A program made the translations under genes and the position numbers. The notes beneath the pieces were generated by a model that was given only the letters and a program-made list of their open reading frames with translations, ran no database searches and was not told where the DNA came from. 7,265 nucleotides of DNA from the NCBI GenBank assembly GCA_021604885.1, contig BQJV01000160.1, positions 1-7,265 of the forward strand. Reading direction: 5' to 3'. The DNA comes from Acidimicrobiales bacterium (GTDB taxonomy: Bacteria; Actinomycetota; Acidimicrobiia; Acidimicrobiales; Aldehydirespiratoraceae). Below are positions 1 to 5,511 of this stretch, piece by piece. The first letter of the stretch is position 1, and each line of letters opens with the position of its first letter.

Positions 1-1056
1 GTGATCCTCGTGCTCTTCCCGGTCGCCATCGCCGGCGTCGTCGTGCTGTTCGTGGTCAAGGTTCGCCGCAAGGGCGGCGGCGCGCCACCGCCGGTCCCGG
101 CGGCTCCGGCGGCCCCGACGAAGCCGGATCACGCGTGCGGCTGCGGCTTGGAGGTCGAGATCTCCGGGCCGCGGGCGTTCCGAGTCTGTTGCATGAAGCC
201 CGTCGTCGCGTTGCGCGAGGCATTCAGTGCCACCCAGGTCCATCTCGACGCTGATGTGCGTGATCGGCCCGGGTGGGACCTGTTCGACGCGATGTACGCC
301 GCCATCCCCACGCCGTCGTGCACGGGTGAGGGCGAGGTCCTCCTCGACGAGGCGGTGTACCGGTGGGACATCGCCGGCGAGAGCGACAAGGGCTTCACCC
401 TCCACGTGCGGGCGGCCGCGCCGGCGCGCTGCGCCCACGGCGAGCTCGACAATGTCGTCGCCCACGCGTCCTACGAGGTCGTCTACGAGGACGCACCGTG
501 CGTCATCCGGGTCCTGATACAGCGCGACACGGGTCTGTCGGTGAGCCATGTCGACGTCCACATCATGTGCGGCACGTACAGCGAAGTGTTCGGCTTCTTC
601 GCCATCGAGGAGGACCGGGGGATCGAGGCGATCGCCGGCGTGCCGGGTGAGGTGGGCCGCCATCGCGCCAACCGCGTCGGGGTGACGACCGGCGAGCGGA
701 CCCTCACGACGGGCGTGGACGACGGCATCGGCGCCGCCTACGAGGTCAGCCACGCCGAGAAGGCGCTGGAGGTTTGGGAGATCGGTCCGGTCGACTGCTC
801 GGTGTGCGAGGCGCTGCGCAACGAGTGGGAACTGCTCGCGGCCCGCCCCGGCACCTACTGGCTCACCGAGAACAACTGCGCGACCCAAGCGTTCAAGACA
901 CTGACGACCGCTGGCGCCATCTATGAGGACCCGGTCCGCACCATCACCCCGGGCCAGATGAGTGGTCGGCTCAGTCGGTTGAAGGATCTGCCCGAGTCGC
1001 CGTGGCCGATTGCCGAGCCGTATCACATCGATCCGCCTCCGTCCGCGGGGGACTAG
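1..1056 (+). CDS. Membrane-anchored Cys-rich protein with a probable permuted papain-like (NlpC/P60-type) domain
   Basis: A 351-residue protein starting at a GTG that is the first base of the window, so its ribosome site and any upstream start cannot be seen. Residues 1-19 form one hydrophobic segment, followed by KVRRK and a Gly/Pro/Ala-rich linker to about 42. The basic residues after the helix predict a cytoplasmic C-terminal side by the positive-inside rule. Residues 45-175 are unrecognised and carry CGCG (46-49) and CC (63-64). Residues 182-200 (SHVDVHI, then GTYSEVFGFF) and 285-300 (TYWLTENNCATQAFKT) resemble the early-His, late Asn-Cys order of permuted papain-like peptidases and amidases, making H183 and C293 candidate catalytic residues. 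The protein has eleven cysteines, including a CxxC at 266-269. Gene 2 follows after 10 bases. The coding call is firm, the fold is inferred from motif order, and no substrate can be named. Confidence 0.75.
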   Translation: MILVLFPVAIAGVVVLFVVKVRRKGGGAPPPVPAAPAAPTKPDHACGCGLEVEISGPRAFRVCCMKPVVALREAFSATQVHLDADVRDRPGWDLFDAMYAAIPTPSCTGEGEVLLDEAVYRWDIAGESDKGFTLHVRAAAPARCAHGELDNVVAHASYEVVYEDAPCVIRVLIQRDTGLSVSHVDVHIMCGTYSEVFGFFAIEEDRGIEAIAGVPGEVGRHRANRVGVTTGERTLTTGVDDGIGAAYEVSHAEKALEVWEIGPVDCSVCEALRNEWELLAARPGTYWLTENNCATQAFKTLTTAGAIYEDPVRTITPGQMSGRLSRLKDLPESPWPIAEPYHIDPPPSAGD

Positions 1057-1059
1057 CTT
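1054..1059 (+). promoter_or_regulatory. Candidate -10 element (TAGCTT) for leaderless transcription of the 1067 gene
   Basis: TAGCTT fits the actinobacterial -10 pattern TAnnnT and lies seven bases before the ATG at 1067. That spacing puts transcription initiation at or next to the start codon. Its first three bases are the TAG stop of the preceding gene. No good Shine-Dalgarno sequence or clear -35 box is visible. The same arrangement precedes two other genes in this window. Confidence 0.45.
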
Positions 1060-1066
1060 CGCCGGC

Positions 1067-2230
1067 ATGATTCCCATCGCAGCTCGGCGGACGTTTGTAG
1101 CCCTTCTCACGGTTGTGGTGATGGCCGCGGCGTGCGGGGACAGTGGCGGCGAGACCGGTGACCCACCGGAGTCGACGACTACGCCGCCGGCCGGTGACAG
1201 CACGACGACCACCGCGGCCACGGACGACACGACGACGACGACGACGACCACCACCACGACAACGACGCTCCCCGAGCCGACCGGGCCGGAGCCCCTGCCG
1301 CTGGAGGACATCGTCGACCTCGTGCTCGCCTGGGGCGACGGCGACGGCGACCCGCTCCAACTTGCGAAGGACATCACCGGTTTCCCGCTCGACATCCCGG
1401 TGCCAGACGGCACGACGCCGCACGGGATCAGCGTCGACCTGTTCGGTGGCGACACCGACGCGACCTGGGAGTGGGACTGGAGCTACGAGGTCCTCTCGAC
1501 CGAGCCGATGCCCGACATCGACATCCGCAGCGAGGAACCGAGCCCCGGCTACGTCGCGTTGAGCGACTTCTACGATCCGATCATGGCCGAGCTCGGCTAC
1601 GGCCGAACCGGCACCACCGGCAGCGACCCCGGCGACGAGGGCGGGCCCCACTCCGTCAACCACGTGTACCAGAGCGATGCCGAGACGCTGATCGTGAACG
1701 GCCTCGAGGGGATCCCCGAGCCGATCTTCGCGTGGGCCGACGAGGAGCAGGTGTTCGGCGAGGGCGTCCCGGGCTACCAGGTCGACGTACCATTCGAGTT
1801 CGAGGCGGGCGTCGTGCCCGTGCCGCTCTTCCTCACGCTCATCGAGAACTTCCCCGCACTCGACGATGCCTCACTCATCGATGCCGACATCACCAGCTGG
1901 TCCCGAACCGAGGACAGCTTCGATGCGGAACTCGGTCTGCGCTACTTCGACGTCGAACTCGTCTGGGCGATCGGCGACGCGGAGGGCGCTCCGACGCAGG
2001 TGCTGGACGAGCTCGACGGCACCGTCTTCGTCGCCGGCAGCGAGAGCTTCTTCGATCCCGGCTTCCTCGAGCCCGAGGAGCCGCGGATCAACGGGACCGA
2101 GTGGCGCCAGACCATCGTGTTCGTGAACCACTACGAGGGTGCGGTCACCATCGACTCGGAGGACTCGACTCTGGAGCTCACCATCCGATTCGAGCCGGGC
2201 CGCGTCGAACTGCAGGCGCCGGCGGAGTAG
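1067..2230 (+). CDS. Exported lipoprotein with a poly-threonine linker, function unknown
   Basis: A 387-residue protein. I chose the ATG at 1067 over an in-frame ATG at 1010 because it begins a clean lipoprotein signal: a basic n-region (AARR), hydrophobic core at about 10-20, then lipobox AAA-C with the lipidated cysteine at C23. The 1010 start would overlap gene 1 and bury that signal. Residues 24-75 are a low-complexity Thr/Pro/Asp linker containing 13 consecutive threonines (55-67), probably a spacer holding the folded part off the membrane. The remainder (about 78-387) is acidic, rich in aromatic residues and apparently beta-rich. The stretch DFYDPIMAELGY (167-178) and the two similar openings PLDIPVPDG (107-115) and YQVDVPFEF (237-245) hint at two related halves, but I could not align them convincingly. 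C23 is the only cysteine in the chain. It ends 26 bases from the convergent oxygenase gene. No family is recognised. Confidence 0.88.
   Translation: MIPIAARRTFVALLTVVVMAAACGDSGGETGDPPESTTTPPAGDSTTTTAATDDTTTTTTTTTTTTTLPEPTGPEPLPLEDIVDLVLAWGDGDGDPLQLAKDITGFPLDIPVPDGTTPHGISVDLFGGDTDATWEWDWSYEVLSTEPMPDIDIRSEEPSPGYVALSDFYDPIMAELGYGRTGTTGSDPGDEGGPHSVNHVYQSDAETLIVNGLEGIPEPIFAWADEEQVFGEGVPGYQVDVPFEFEAGVVPVPLFLTLIENFPALDDASLIDADITSWSRTEDSFDAELGLRYFDVELVWAIGDAEGAPTQVLDELDGTVFVAGSESFFDPGFLEPEEPRINGTEWRQTIVFVNHYEGAVTIDSEDSTLELTIRFEPGRVELQAPAE
1229..1267 (+). repeat. Threonine-codon microsatellite (ACG/ACC/ACA, 13 codons)
   Basis: Thirteen consecutive threonine codons inside the lipoprotein linker. The first six are identical ACG triplets (1229-1246), followed by ACC and ACG with one ACA. 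The run sits within a wider Thr-rich tract starting near 1199. Pure triplets can change length by slippage without breaking the frame, so linker length may vary between strains. Confidence 0.9.
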
Positions 2231-2235
2231 GGCCG

Positions 2236-2250
2236 GGCGCCAGCAGCGCC
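2236..2250. terminator. Small hairpin between convergent genes, weak terminator candidate
   Basis: GGCGC (2236-2240) and GCGCC (2246-2250) form a perfect five-base-pair GC stem with a five-base loop. It lies in the 26-base gap between the stops of the 1067 lipoprotein and the oxygenase. There is no T-run on either strand, so it lacks half of a classical intrinsic terminator. It may be a chance GC-rich hairpin. Confidence 0.25.
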
Positions 2251-2256
2251 AGGCGG

Positions 2257-3231
2257 TCAGTCGACCCGGCGGCCGTCCTCCACGAGATTGATCTCCCACA
2301 GCACCTTGTCGAGGGCGTCGGCCGCGCTGATCGTCGGATAGCGCAGCGGGGTCTCAGGCGTGACGCAGGTGCCGATCGGCTCGAGCATCGTCCACGGAGT
2401 GGGGTGGGCGAACTGGACGACCGAGTAGCGGTCGCCCTGCTGTCCGGGTGACGACACGACCTGATGGATGCCCGGCGGGATCACGCCGTTCGTGAGGCGC
2501 TCGAGCATGAGCCCGGTGTTGATGATCGCCCGACCGTCGGGCGGGGCCGCGTCGATCCAGTCGCCGTCGACCTTCACCTGGAGCCCGGCTGCGGTTGCCC
2601 GGGGCAGCGCGGTGATCAGATTGATGTCGGCGTGTTCGCCGGCCCAGACGTGTTGCTCGCCCGGGGCGTTCTCCATCGCGGGGTAGTGGATCGCCCGCGT
2701 CAGGGTTGCGCCATCGACGAGCATGTCGTCGAAGAACCGCTCGTCGACACCGAGCCCGACGGCGATGATCCGCAGCACCCGCGCCTGGAGATCGGCGATC
2801 GTCTCGTGGAAGTGGAGGAGGAGATCGTTGATGCCGGGAAGGTCGGCTTCCGGCAGCGTGGGAGGTCCGTAGCGATGCGGATACTTGGCCCGGAGTGGAT
2901 GCCCGGCGCCGAGTGGCGCGCCCCAGTTGAGCATTTCCTTCCAGTCGGGCACGTCGGCGATCGCCGCGGTCTCGACCAGCAGGCCCGTGTAGCCGCTCTG
3001 CCCGTTGGACCCCGGAACGACGTAGGCGTCCTTGTTCTCCTGCGGCAGCGTGAAGAACGCTTCGAGCTGCCCGTAGACCTCGTCGATCATGTCGACACTC
3101 AGGTCGTGCTCCACATACACGAAGCCGGTGCGCAGCGACTGCGTGACGCCGTCGACCACCGCGGCACGCGCCGAGGCATCACCGTTTTCGAACGCCAACA
3201 GGTCGACATCGAGGATCGCGGGTTCTCCCAT
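2257..3231 (-). CDS. Fe(II)/2-oxoglutarate-dependent oxygenase, isopenicillin N synthase-like family
   Basis: A soluble 324-residue protein, the usual length for this family, which oxidises substrates with O2 and normally 2-oxoglutarate at a mononuclear iron. The N-terminal part (1-105) matches the DIOX_N-type region, including the family-typical LRTGFVYVEHDL (33-44) and a PQENK helix (63-67). The C-terminal jelly roll has the iron ligands H200 and D202 (GEHADINLIT) and H256 (GIHQVV). R268-Y-S270 is the RxS pair that binds the 2-oxoglutarate carboxylate, so it should be catalytically competent. LQVKVDGDWIDAAP (217-230) and INTGLMLERLTNG (237-249) are also typical. The ATG at 3231 has no clear Shine-Dalgarno but has a TAGCGT element six bases upstream. 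It is divergent from gene 4 and convergent with gene 2. The substrate cannot be predicted; this family includes plant hormone, antibiotic and small-molecule oxidases. No signal peptide is present, so it acts in the cytoplasm. Confidence 0.95.
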   Translation of the reverse strand: MGEPAILDVDLLAFENGDASARAAVVDGVTQSLRTGFVYVEHDLSVDMIDEVYGQLEAFFTLPQENKDAYVVPGSNGQSGYTGLLVETAAIADVPDWKEMLNWGAPLGAGHPLRAKYPHRYGPPTLPEADLPGINDLLLHFHETIADLQARVLRIIAVGLGVDERFFDDMLVDGATLTRAIHYPAMENAPGEQHVWAGEHADINLITALPRATAAGLQVKVDGDWIDAAPPDGRAIINTGLMLERLTNGVIPPGIHQVVSSPGQQGDRYSVVQFAHPTPWTMLEPIGTCVTPETPLRYPTISAADALDKVLWEINLVEDGRRVD

Positions 3232-3237
3232 GGGGCC

Positions 3238-3243
3238 ACGCTA
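3238..3243 (-). promoter_or_regulatory. Candidate -10 element (TAGCGT) for leaderless transcription of the oxygenase gene
   Basis: Read on the minus strand, TAGCGT fits TAnnnT and is separated from the ATG (3231-3229) by six bases, GGCCCC. That spacing predicts initiation at the A of the start codon. No Shine-Dalgarno is apparent and no -35 box is convincing. Confidence comes mainly from the repeated arrangement at 1054 and 4775. Confidence 0.45.
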
Positions 3244-3261
3244 CCCGGTCGCCGCTGACGC

Positions 3262-3293
3262 TGATCGAGGTCACCCGGGTGCGATGATCGAGG
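3262..3293. repeat. Palindrome and flanking direct repeats between divergent genes
   Basis: The 52-base gap between the divergent starts (3232-3283) contains the perfect ten-base palindrome CACCCGGGTG (3272-3281), two bases before the ATG at 3284. It is flanked by two copies of TGATCGAGG (3262-3270 and 3285-3293, a 23-base period); the second copy lies inside the first codons of gene 4. This could be a regulator site controlling one or both genes. Short GC palindromes are common in such DNA, so this remains tentative. Confidence 0.3.
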
Positions 3294-4744
3294 CGGTGAA
3301 ACGGTCTGTTGCCCTGACGGGCGTCGTCGTTGCGTGGGCCTTCGCGGTCGCCGCCTGCTCCGACTCGACCGCCGACGCGGATCCCGTTCCGACCGAACCG
3401 CCGACCAGCTCGACCTCGACCTCGACCAGCTCGACGTCGACGACGACCACGCTCGCCGAGCCGGACAGCTGTGTCCCGCCGGTGCCCGACGACGCTGCCC
3501 ACATCTCGGCCAACCGCACCCCGGTCGACGTCGACGGCGACGGTGTGGCGGACGAGTTCCTCGTCAGCGAGACGGACGAGGGCCACCGCATCCACGTCCT
3601 CCTGGCGGACACCACACTGTGGGTGGACGTGCCGGGCGACGCGTGGCCACGCCTCATCGACCGACCCGCCGGCGGCGCCGCGGCCCGCGATCTCGACGAT
3701 GACGGCCTGCTCGAGTTCTTCCTTCCGCCGAACTCGACGAACGGTGCCGAACTGGTCCGGCTCGGCGAGTGCGGGGGGACAGTCCACGAGATCGGGCCCC
3801 ACGAGGGCGAGTGGTGCCTCCGCGACGACGGATTCCACTGCGAGCGGCGTATCGCCTGCGTCGGCCAGGACATCATCAGCGACATGACGTCGGGCGGCGA
3901 TGTCGAAGGGCTCGACGCCGACGAGTGGCGGTGGGGCCGCACCCTGATCCGGCTCGAGGGCGGCGAGCTCGTCGTCACACCGATCGCGTCCGTCGAGTAC
4001 GACCTCGGGGATCCGCCGGCCGGCGTGCCGACGGCTGCCGACGCGGGGGCCGTCGACTGTTTCCCGGACGTGGACGCCGTGATCCCGCCGATCGCCTCCG
4101 GTTCCGAATGCACCGGTACCGGCGATCGCCCAGCAGCGGCGGCGGAGGTCGCCGAACTCGACATCGACGGTGACGGCGTGCCGGACCGCATCATCAGCTG
4201 GGAGGCGGCCGGCGTTGCGCCCGAAGGGTGGCTGCACATCGAGCTCGCGCACGGGGTCACCGAGCCGGTCGCCATCCCCTACAACTGGGGCGGCGGGCCG
4301 GAGCTCATGGCCACCGCGGATGTCGACGGCGACGGTGTGCTCGAGGTGTTCCTGACCGCGCCCTCCAACACCGCCCGCAACGCCTTCGCCGTCCAACTCA
4401 CCGGCTGCACCGTCGCCGTCATCGACTATGCCGACGAGCCGTCCTCCGACGTGTCGTCGCGGGGACTGCTGCTCCATGGCATCGGCGGGGGCAGTTGTGC
4501 GCCGACCGGCTGCGTCGCCCGCGTCAGCTGCACGGCGGGCGGCATCGTCGTCGAGCAGACCGGCCCCAACGATCACCGGAACGAACAGTTCGACCCCGAC
4601 GATCCGGAGATGTACTGGTGGCGGACGGTGTACGAGCTCCGTGACGGCGCATGGCATGCCGTGGGCGGCGAGACGACCTATTACCAGTACGACGACCCGC
4701 CGCCGGATTCCCCGCAGGTCGTCGGCGACGGCCTCCATTGTTGA
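3284..4744 (+). CDS. Lipoprotein with a duplicated six-cysteine, calcium-loop (FG-GAP/VCBS-like) domain
   Basis: A 486-residue protein from the ATG at 3284. In-frame starts further upstream would overlap the divergent gene and hide the signal peptide. A GTG at 3296 would give MKRSVALT, an equally good signal start. The lipobox AVAA-C places the lipidated residue at C25. Residues 36-60 are a Thr/Ser/Pro linker. The rest is two homologous halves, about 63-259 and 276-486. Each half has two Asp-rich loops of DxDxDG type: DVDGDGVAD (82-90) and DLDDDGLLE (136-144), then DIDGDGVPD (293-301) and DVDGDGVLE (346-354). Such loops bind calcium in FG-GAP/VCBS and integrin-alpha-like propellers. Cysteines 63, 163, 178, 186, 192, 259 correspond to 276, 375, 405, 410, 416, 486, suggesting conserved disulfides outside the cytoplasmic membrane. 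Function is unknown; a structural, adhesive or ligand-binding role is possible. No catalytic motif is seen. Confidence 0.88.
   Translation: MIEAVKRSVALTGVVVAWAFAVAACSDSTADADPVPTEPPTSSTSTSTSSTSTTTTLAEPDSCVPPVPDDAAHISANRTPVDVDGDGVADEFLVSETDEGHRIHVLLADTTLWVDVPGDAWPRLIDRPAGGAAARDLDDDGLLEFFLPPNSTNGAELVRLGECGGTVHEIGPHEGEWCLRDDGFHCERRIACVGQDIISDMTSGGDVEGLDADEWRWGRTLIRLEGGELVVTPIASVEYDLGDPPAGVPTAADAGAVDCFPDVDAVIPPIASGSECTGTGDRPAAAAEVAELDIDGDGVPDRIISWEAAGVAPEGWLHIELAHGVTEPVAIPYNWGGGPELMATADVDGDGVLEVFLTAPSNTARNAFAVQLTGCTVAVIDYADEPSSDVSSRGLLLHGIGGGSCAPTGCVARVSCTAGGIVVEQTGPNDHRNEQFDPDDPEMYWWRTVYELRDGAWHAVGGETTYYQYDDPPPDSPQVVGDGLHC
3403..3444 (+). repeat. Tandem 21-bp repeat encoding a Ser/Thr linker (two units)
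   Basis: Two adjacent 21-base units, 3403-3423 and 3424-3444, share the opening GACCAGCTCGAC and differ at a few later positions. In the reading frame they encode TSSTSTS and TSSTSTT, residues 41-54 of the lipoprotein. This is an in-frame expansion of the spacer between the lipid anchor and the folded region. Confidence 0.75.
3470..4060 (+). repeat. First copy of the intragenic duplicated domain (residues 63-259)
   Basis: This copy runs from C63 to C259. In order it holds a Cys, the loop at D82, the loop at D136, FFLPPNSTNGAELVRLGEC (145-163), the cysteine cluster 178/186/192, then WGRTLIRLEGGELV (217-230), a YDLGDPP turn (239-245) and the closing Cys. The second copy has the same order at a nearly constant offset of 210-213 residues through C163, widening to 224-227 later because of insertions. 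Similarity is at protein level; the DNA copies are too diverged to pair by eye. Confidence 0.75.
4109..4741 (+). repeat. Second copy of the intragenic duplicated domain (residues 276-486)
   Basis: This copy runs from C276 to the final residue C486. Matching elements are the loops at D293 and D346, VFLTAPSNTARNAFAVQLTGC (355-375), cysteines 405/410/416, WWRTVYELRDGAWH (445-458), YQYDDPP (467-473) and the closing cysteine. The DG-rich loop spacing is 53 residues here and 54 in copy one. Confidence 0.75.
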
Positions 4745-4746
4745 TC

Positions 4747-4775
4747 ACTTGGTGAAGGATGAGTCGTTACCAAGT
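4747..4775. promoter_or_regulatory. Inverted repeat, likely operator of the AbrB/PIN operon
   Basis: ACTTGGT (4747-4753) and ACCAAGT (4769-4775) are perfect inverted repeats. They extend to nine bases per arm with one mismatch (ACTTGGTGA, 11-base spacer, TTACCAAGT). The pair fills most of the 42-base gap before the AbrB-like gene, and its right arm touches the candidate -10 box. AbrB/MazE-type antitoxins commonly repress their own operons through such sites, so autoregulation is the natural inference. In RNA the mismatch becomes a G-U pair, but if transcription starts near 4787 the repeat is not transcribed from this promoter. Confidence 0.55.
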
Positions 4776-4780
4776 AGCCT
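4775..4780 (+). promoter_or_regulatory. Candidate -10 element (TAGCCT) for leaderless transcription of the AbrB/PIN operon
   Basis: TAGCCT fits TAnnnT and lies six bases before the ATG at 4787, with no Shine-Dalgarno between them, so a leaderless mRNA is predicted. TTGGTG at 4749-4754 resembles a -35 but is 20 bases away, longer than ideal. The first T is also the last base of the inverted repeat, so a bound repressor would block the polymerase. Confidence 0.5.
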
Positions 4781-4786
4781 CACGTC

Positions 4787-5023
4787 ATGGCTTCCGTCGA
4801 ACAGTTCCTCATCTCCACCTCGGGACAGATGTCGTTGCCGGCGCCGGCGCGGCGACGTTGGGGACTGTCGCGCGGCGGCCCCGTCGATGTTCTCGACCTC
4901 GGGTTCGGCGTCCTCACCGTCCCTGCAGGCACGGGCCGGGCACTTCTGGATGACCTCCTGAGCGCCGACGACCACCGCGCGTTCGTGGCGGATCTCGACG
5001 ACCCTGAACTCGCCACCACGTGA
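4787..5023 (+). CDS. AbrB/MazE-type antitoxin-like DNA-binding protein
   Basis: A 78-residue protein. Residues 10-48 match the swapped-hairpin AbrB/SpoVT/MazE fold: TSGQMSLPAPARRRWGL (11-27), then GGPVDVLDLGFGVLTVP (30-46). The GQ-(x)-LPA-RR-GL signature and basic RRR (22-24) are typical of the DNA-contacting hairpin. The acidic tail 50-78 (LLDDLLSADD, DLDDPE) resembles the flexible antitoxin region that wraps a partner toxin. The stop overlaps the next gene's start by four bases (GTGA), so the two are translationally coupled. The inverted repeat upstream is the probable autoregulatory site. The ATG at 4787 has no Shine-Dalgarno but a well-placed -10 box. It could instead be a transcription regulator unrelated to toxin control, but the coupled PIN-like partner favours an antitoxin. 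Confidence 0.85.
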   Translation: MASVEQFLISTSGQMSLPAPARRRWGLSRGGPVDVLDLGFGVLTVPAGTGRALLDDLLSADDHRAFVADLDDPELATT

Positions 5024-5451
5024 GCCACGTCGTTCTCGACGATCACCTTCTGCGAGACCTGCTCGCCGACAGCGCGCCAACCGGGCTGCAGCGCATCCTG
5101 CGCACCAGGGCGCCGGCGACCACGAACCTCTACTACCTGCGCCTCTGCCGCAGCGTCGTGGCTGCGGCCGGCGGTGCCCTCACCCGCTCCTGGTCAGCCG
5201 AGCGACGACGCTCGCTCGCCGACGCCCTGACAACGCTGCCCGACGACATTCGCATCGTCTCGATGCCGGCGCTGGCGTTCGACATGGCGTCCCTCGCAGC
5301 TGACCACGGCCTGTCCAGCCTCGGCGCCGAAGCGATCGCCGCGTGCCGCATGCTCGATGCGCCTCTCTACGTCGACGAACACGACGACGGGCCGCGGATC
5401 CGGGCCGCCGCCGCCGCGCACCGGATCCGGTACCGCACGGTCGGTCGCTGA
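5020..5451 (+). CDS. PIN-domain-like protein, probable VapC-type toxin partner with an atypical active site
   Basis: A 143-residue protein starting at GTG 5020 inside the GTGA overlap with the antitoxin-like gene; no Shine-Dalgarno is visible, consistent with coupling. Length and layout fit a PIN ribonuclease. The first strand is VVLDDHLL (4-11) with D7 as the expected first metal-binding aspartate. The region ATTNLYYLRLCRSV (33-46) corresponds to the helix that normally carries a glutamate, and none is present there. AEAIAACRMLDAPLYVDEHD (103-122) corresponds to the usual Asp-Ala helix plus final strand and acidic residue, with E104 and D119/E120 as acidic candidates. VapC toxins cleave RNA using three or four acidic residues with Mg2+ or Mn2+; here at least one is missing or moved. 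It may be a divergent toxin, an inactive derivative, or a subfamily with a rearranged site. The PIN assignment rests on fold pattern and gene context. Confidence 0.75.
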   Translation: MSHVVLDDHLLRDLLADSAPTGLQRILRTRAPATTNLYYLRLCRSVVAAAGGALTRSWSAERRRSLADALTTLPDDIRIVSMPALAFDMASLAADHGLSSLGAEAIAACRMLDAPLYVDEHDDGPRIRAAAAAHRIRYRTVGR

Positions 5452-5464
5452 ACCTCCTCCCATC

Positions 5465-5485
5465 GATGCGGTGCAGGTGCGCATC
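5465..5485. repeat. Short inverted repeat in the gap before the aldehyde dehydrogenase gene
   Basis: GATGCG (5465-5470) and CGCATC (5480-5485) are perfect six-base inverted arms around a nine-base spacer, within the 60-base gap 5452-5511. There is no following T-run. It could end the AbrB/PIN transcript, be a regulator site for the dehydrogenase, or be chance. The bases before the ATG at 5512 (CAAGCT, then six bases) only weakly resemble the TAGCnT element seen elsewhere. Confidence 0.25.
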
Positions 5486-5511
5486 CGTACCTCGGCTGGC
5501 AAGCTGGATGC

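Noticed and set aside
1010..1066. Upstream in-frame ATG as the start of the first lipoprotein
   Set aside because: It overlaps the end of gene 1 and adds an Arg-rich extension before a signal peptide that is complete from the ATG at 1067.
2231..2256. Strong bidirectional terminator between convergent genes
   Set aside because: Only a five-base-pair stem without T-runs is present, so it is listed as a weak candidate only.
1471..2451. Plus-strand open frame overlapping the first lipoprotein and running into the oxygenase region
   Set aside because: Its product is an Arg-rich, low-complexity translation typical of a shifted frame of GC-rich coding DNA, and it would pass through the convergent gene junction.
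2464..3258. Plus-strand open frame of about 264 codons opposite the oxygenase
   Set aside because: The minus-strand product has the iron and 2-oxoglutarate ligands in correct order. The plus-strand frame has no family features.
3089..3283. Upstream in-frame start for the second lipoprotein
   Set aside because: It would lie inside the divergent oxygenase gene and add 65 residues before the lipoprotein signal. The ATG at 3284, or the GTG at 3296, fits a signal peptide.
3403..3450. Possible CRISPR-like or mobile repeat array
   Set aside because: The two 21-bp units are in frame, have no spacers and encode a Ser/Thr linker, so they are a coding microduplication.
3179..4738. Long antisense open frame of about 519 codons opposite the second lipoprotein
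   Set aside because: It is the mirror of a GC-rich real gene whose sense strand has a signal peptide, duplicated domain and calcium loops. The antisense product is Arg/Gly/Val-rich low-complexity sequence without recognisable motifs.
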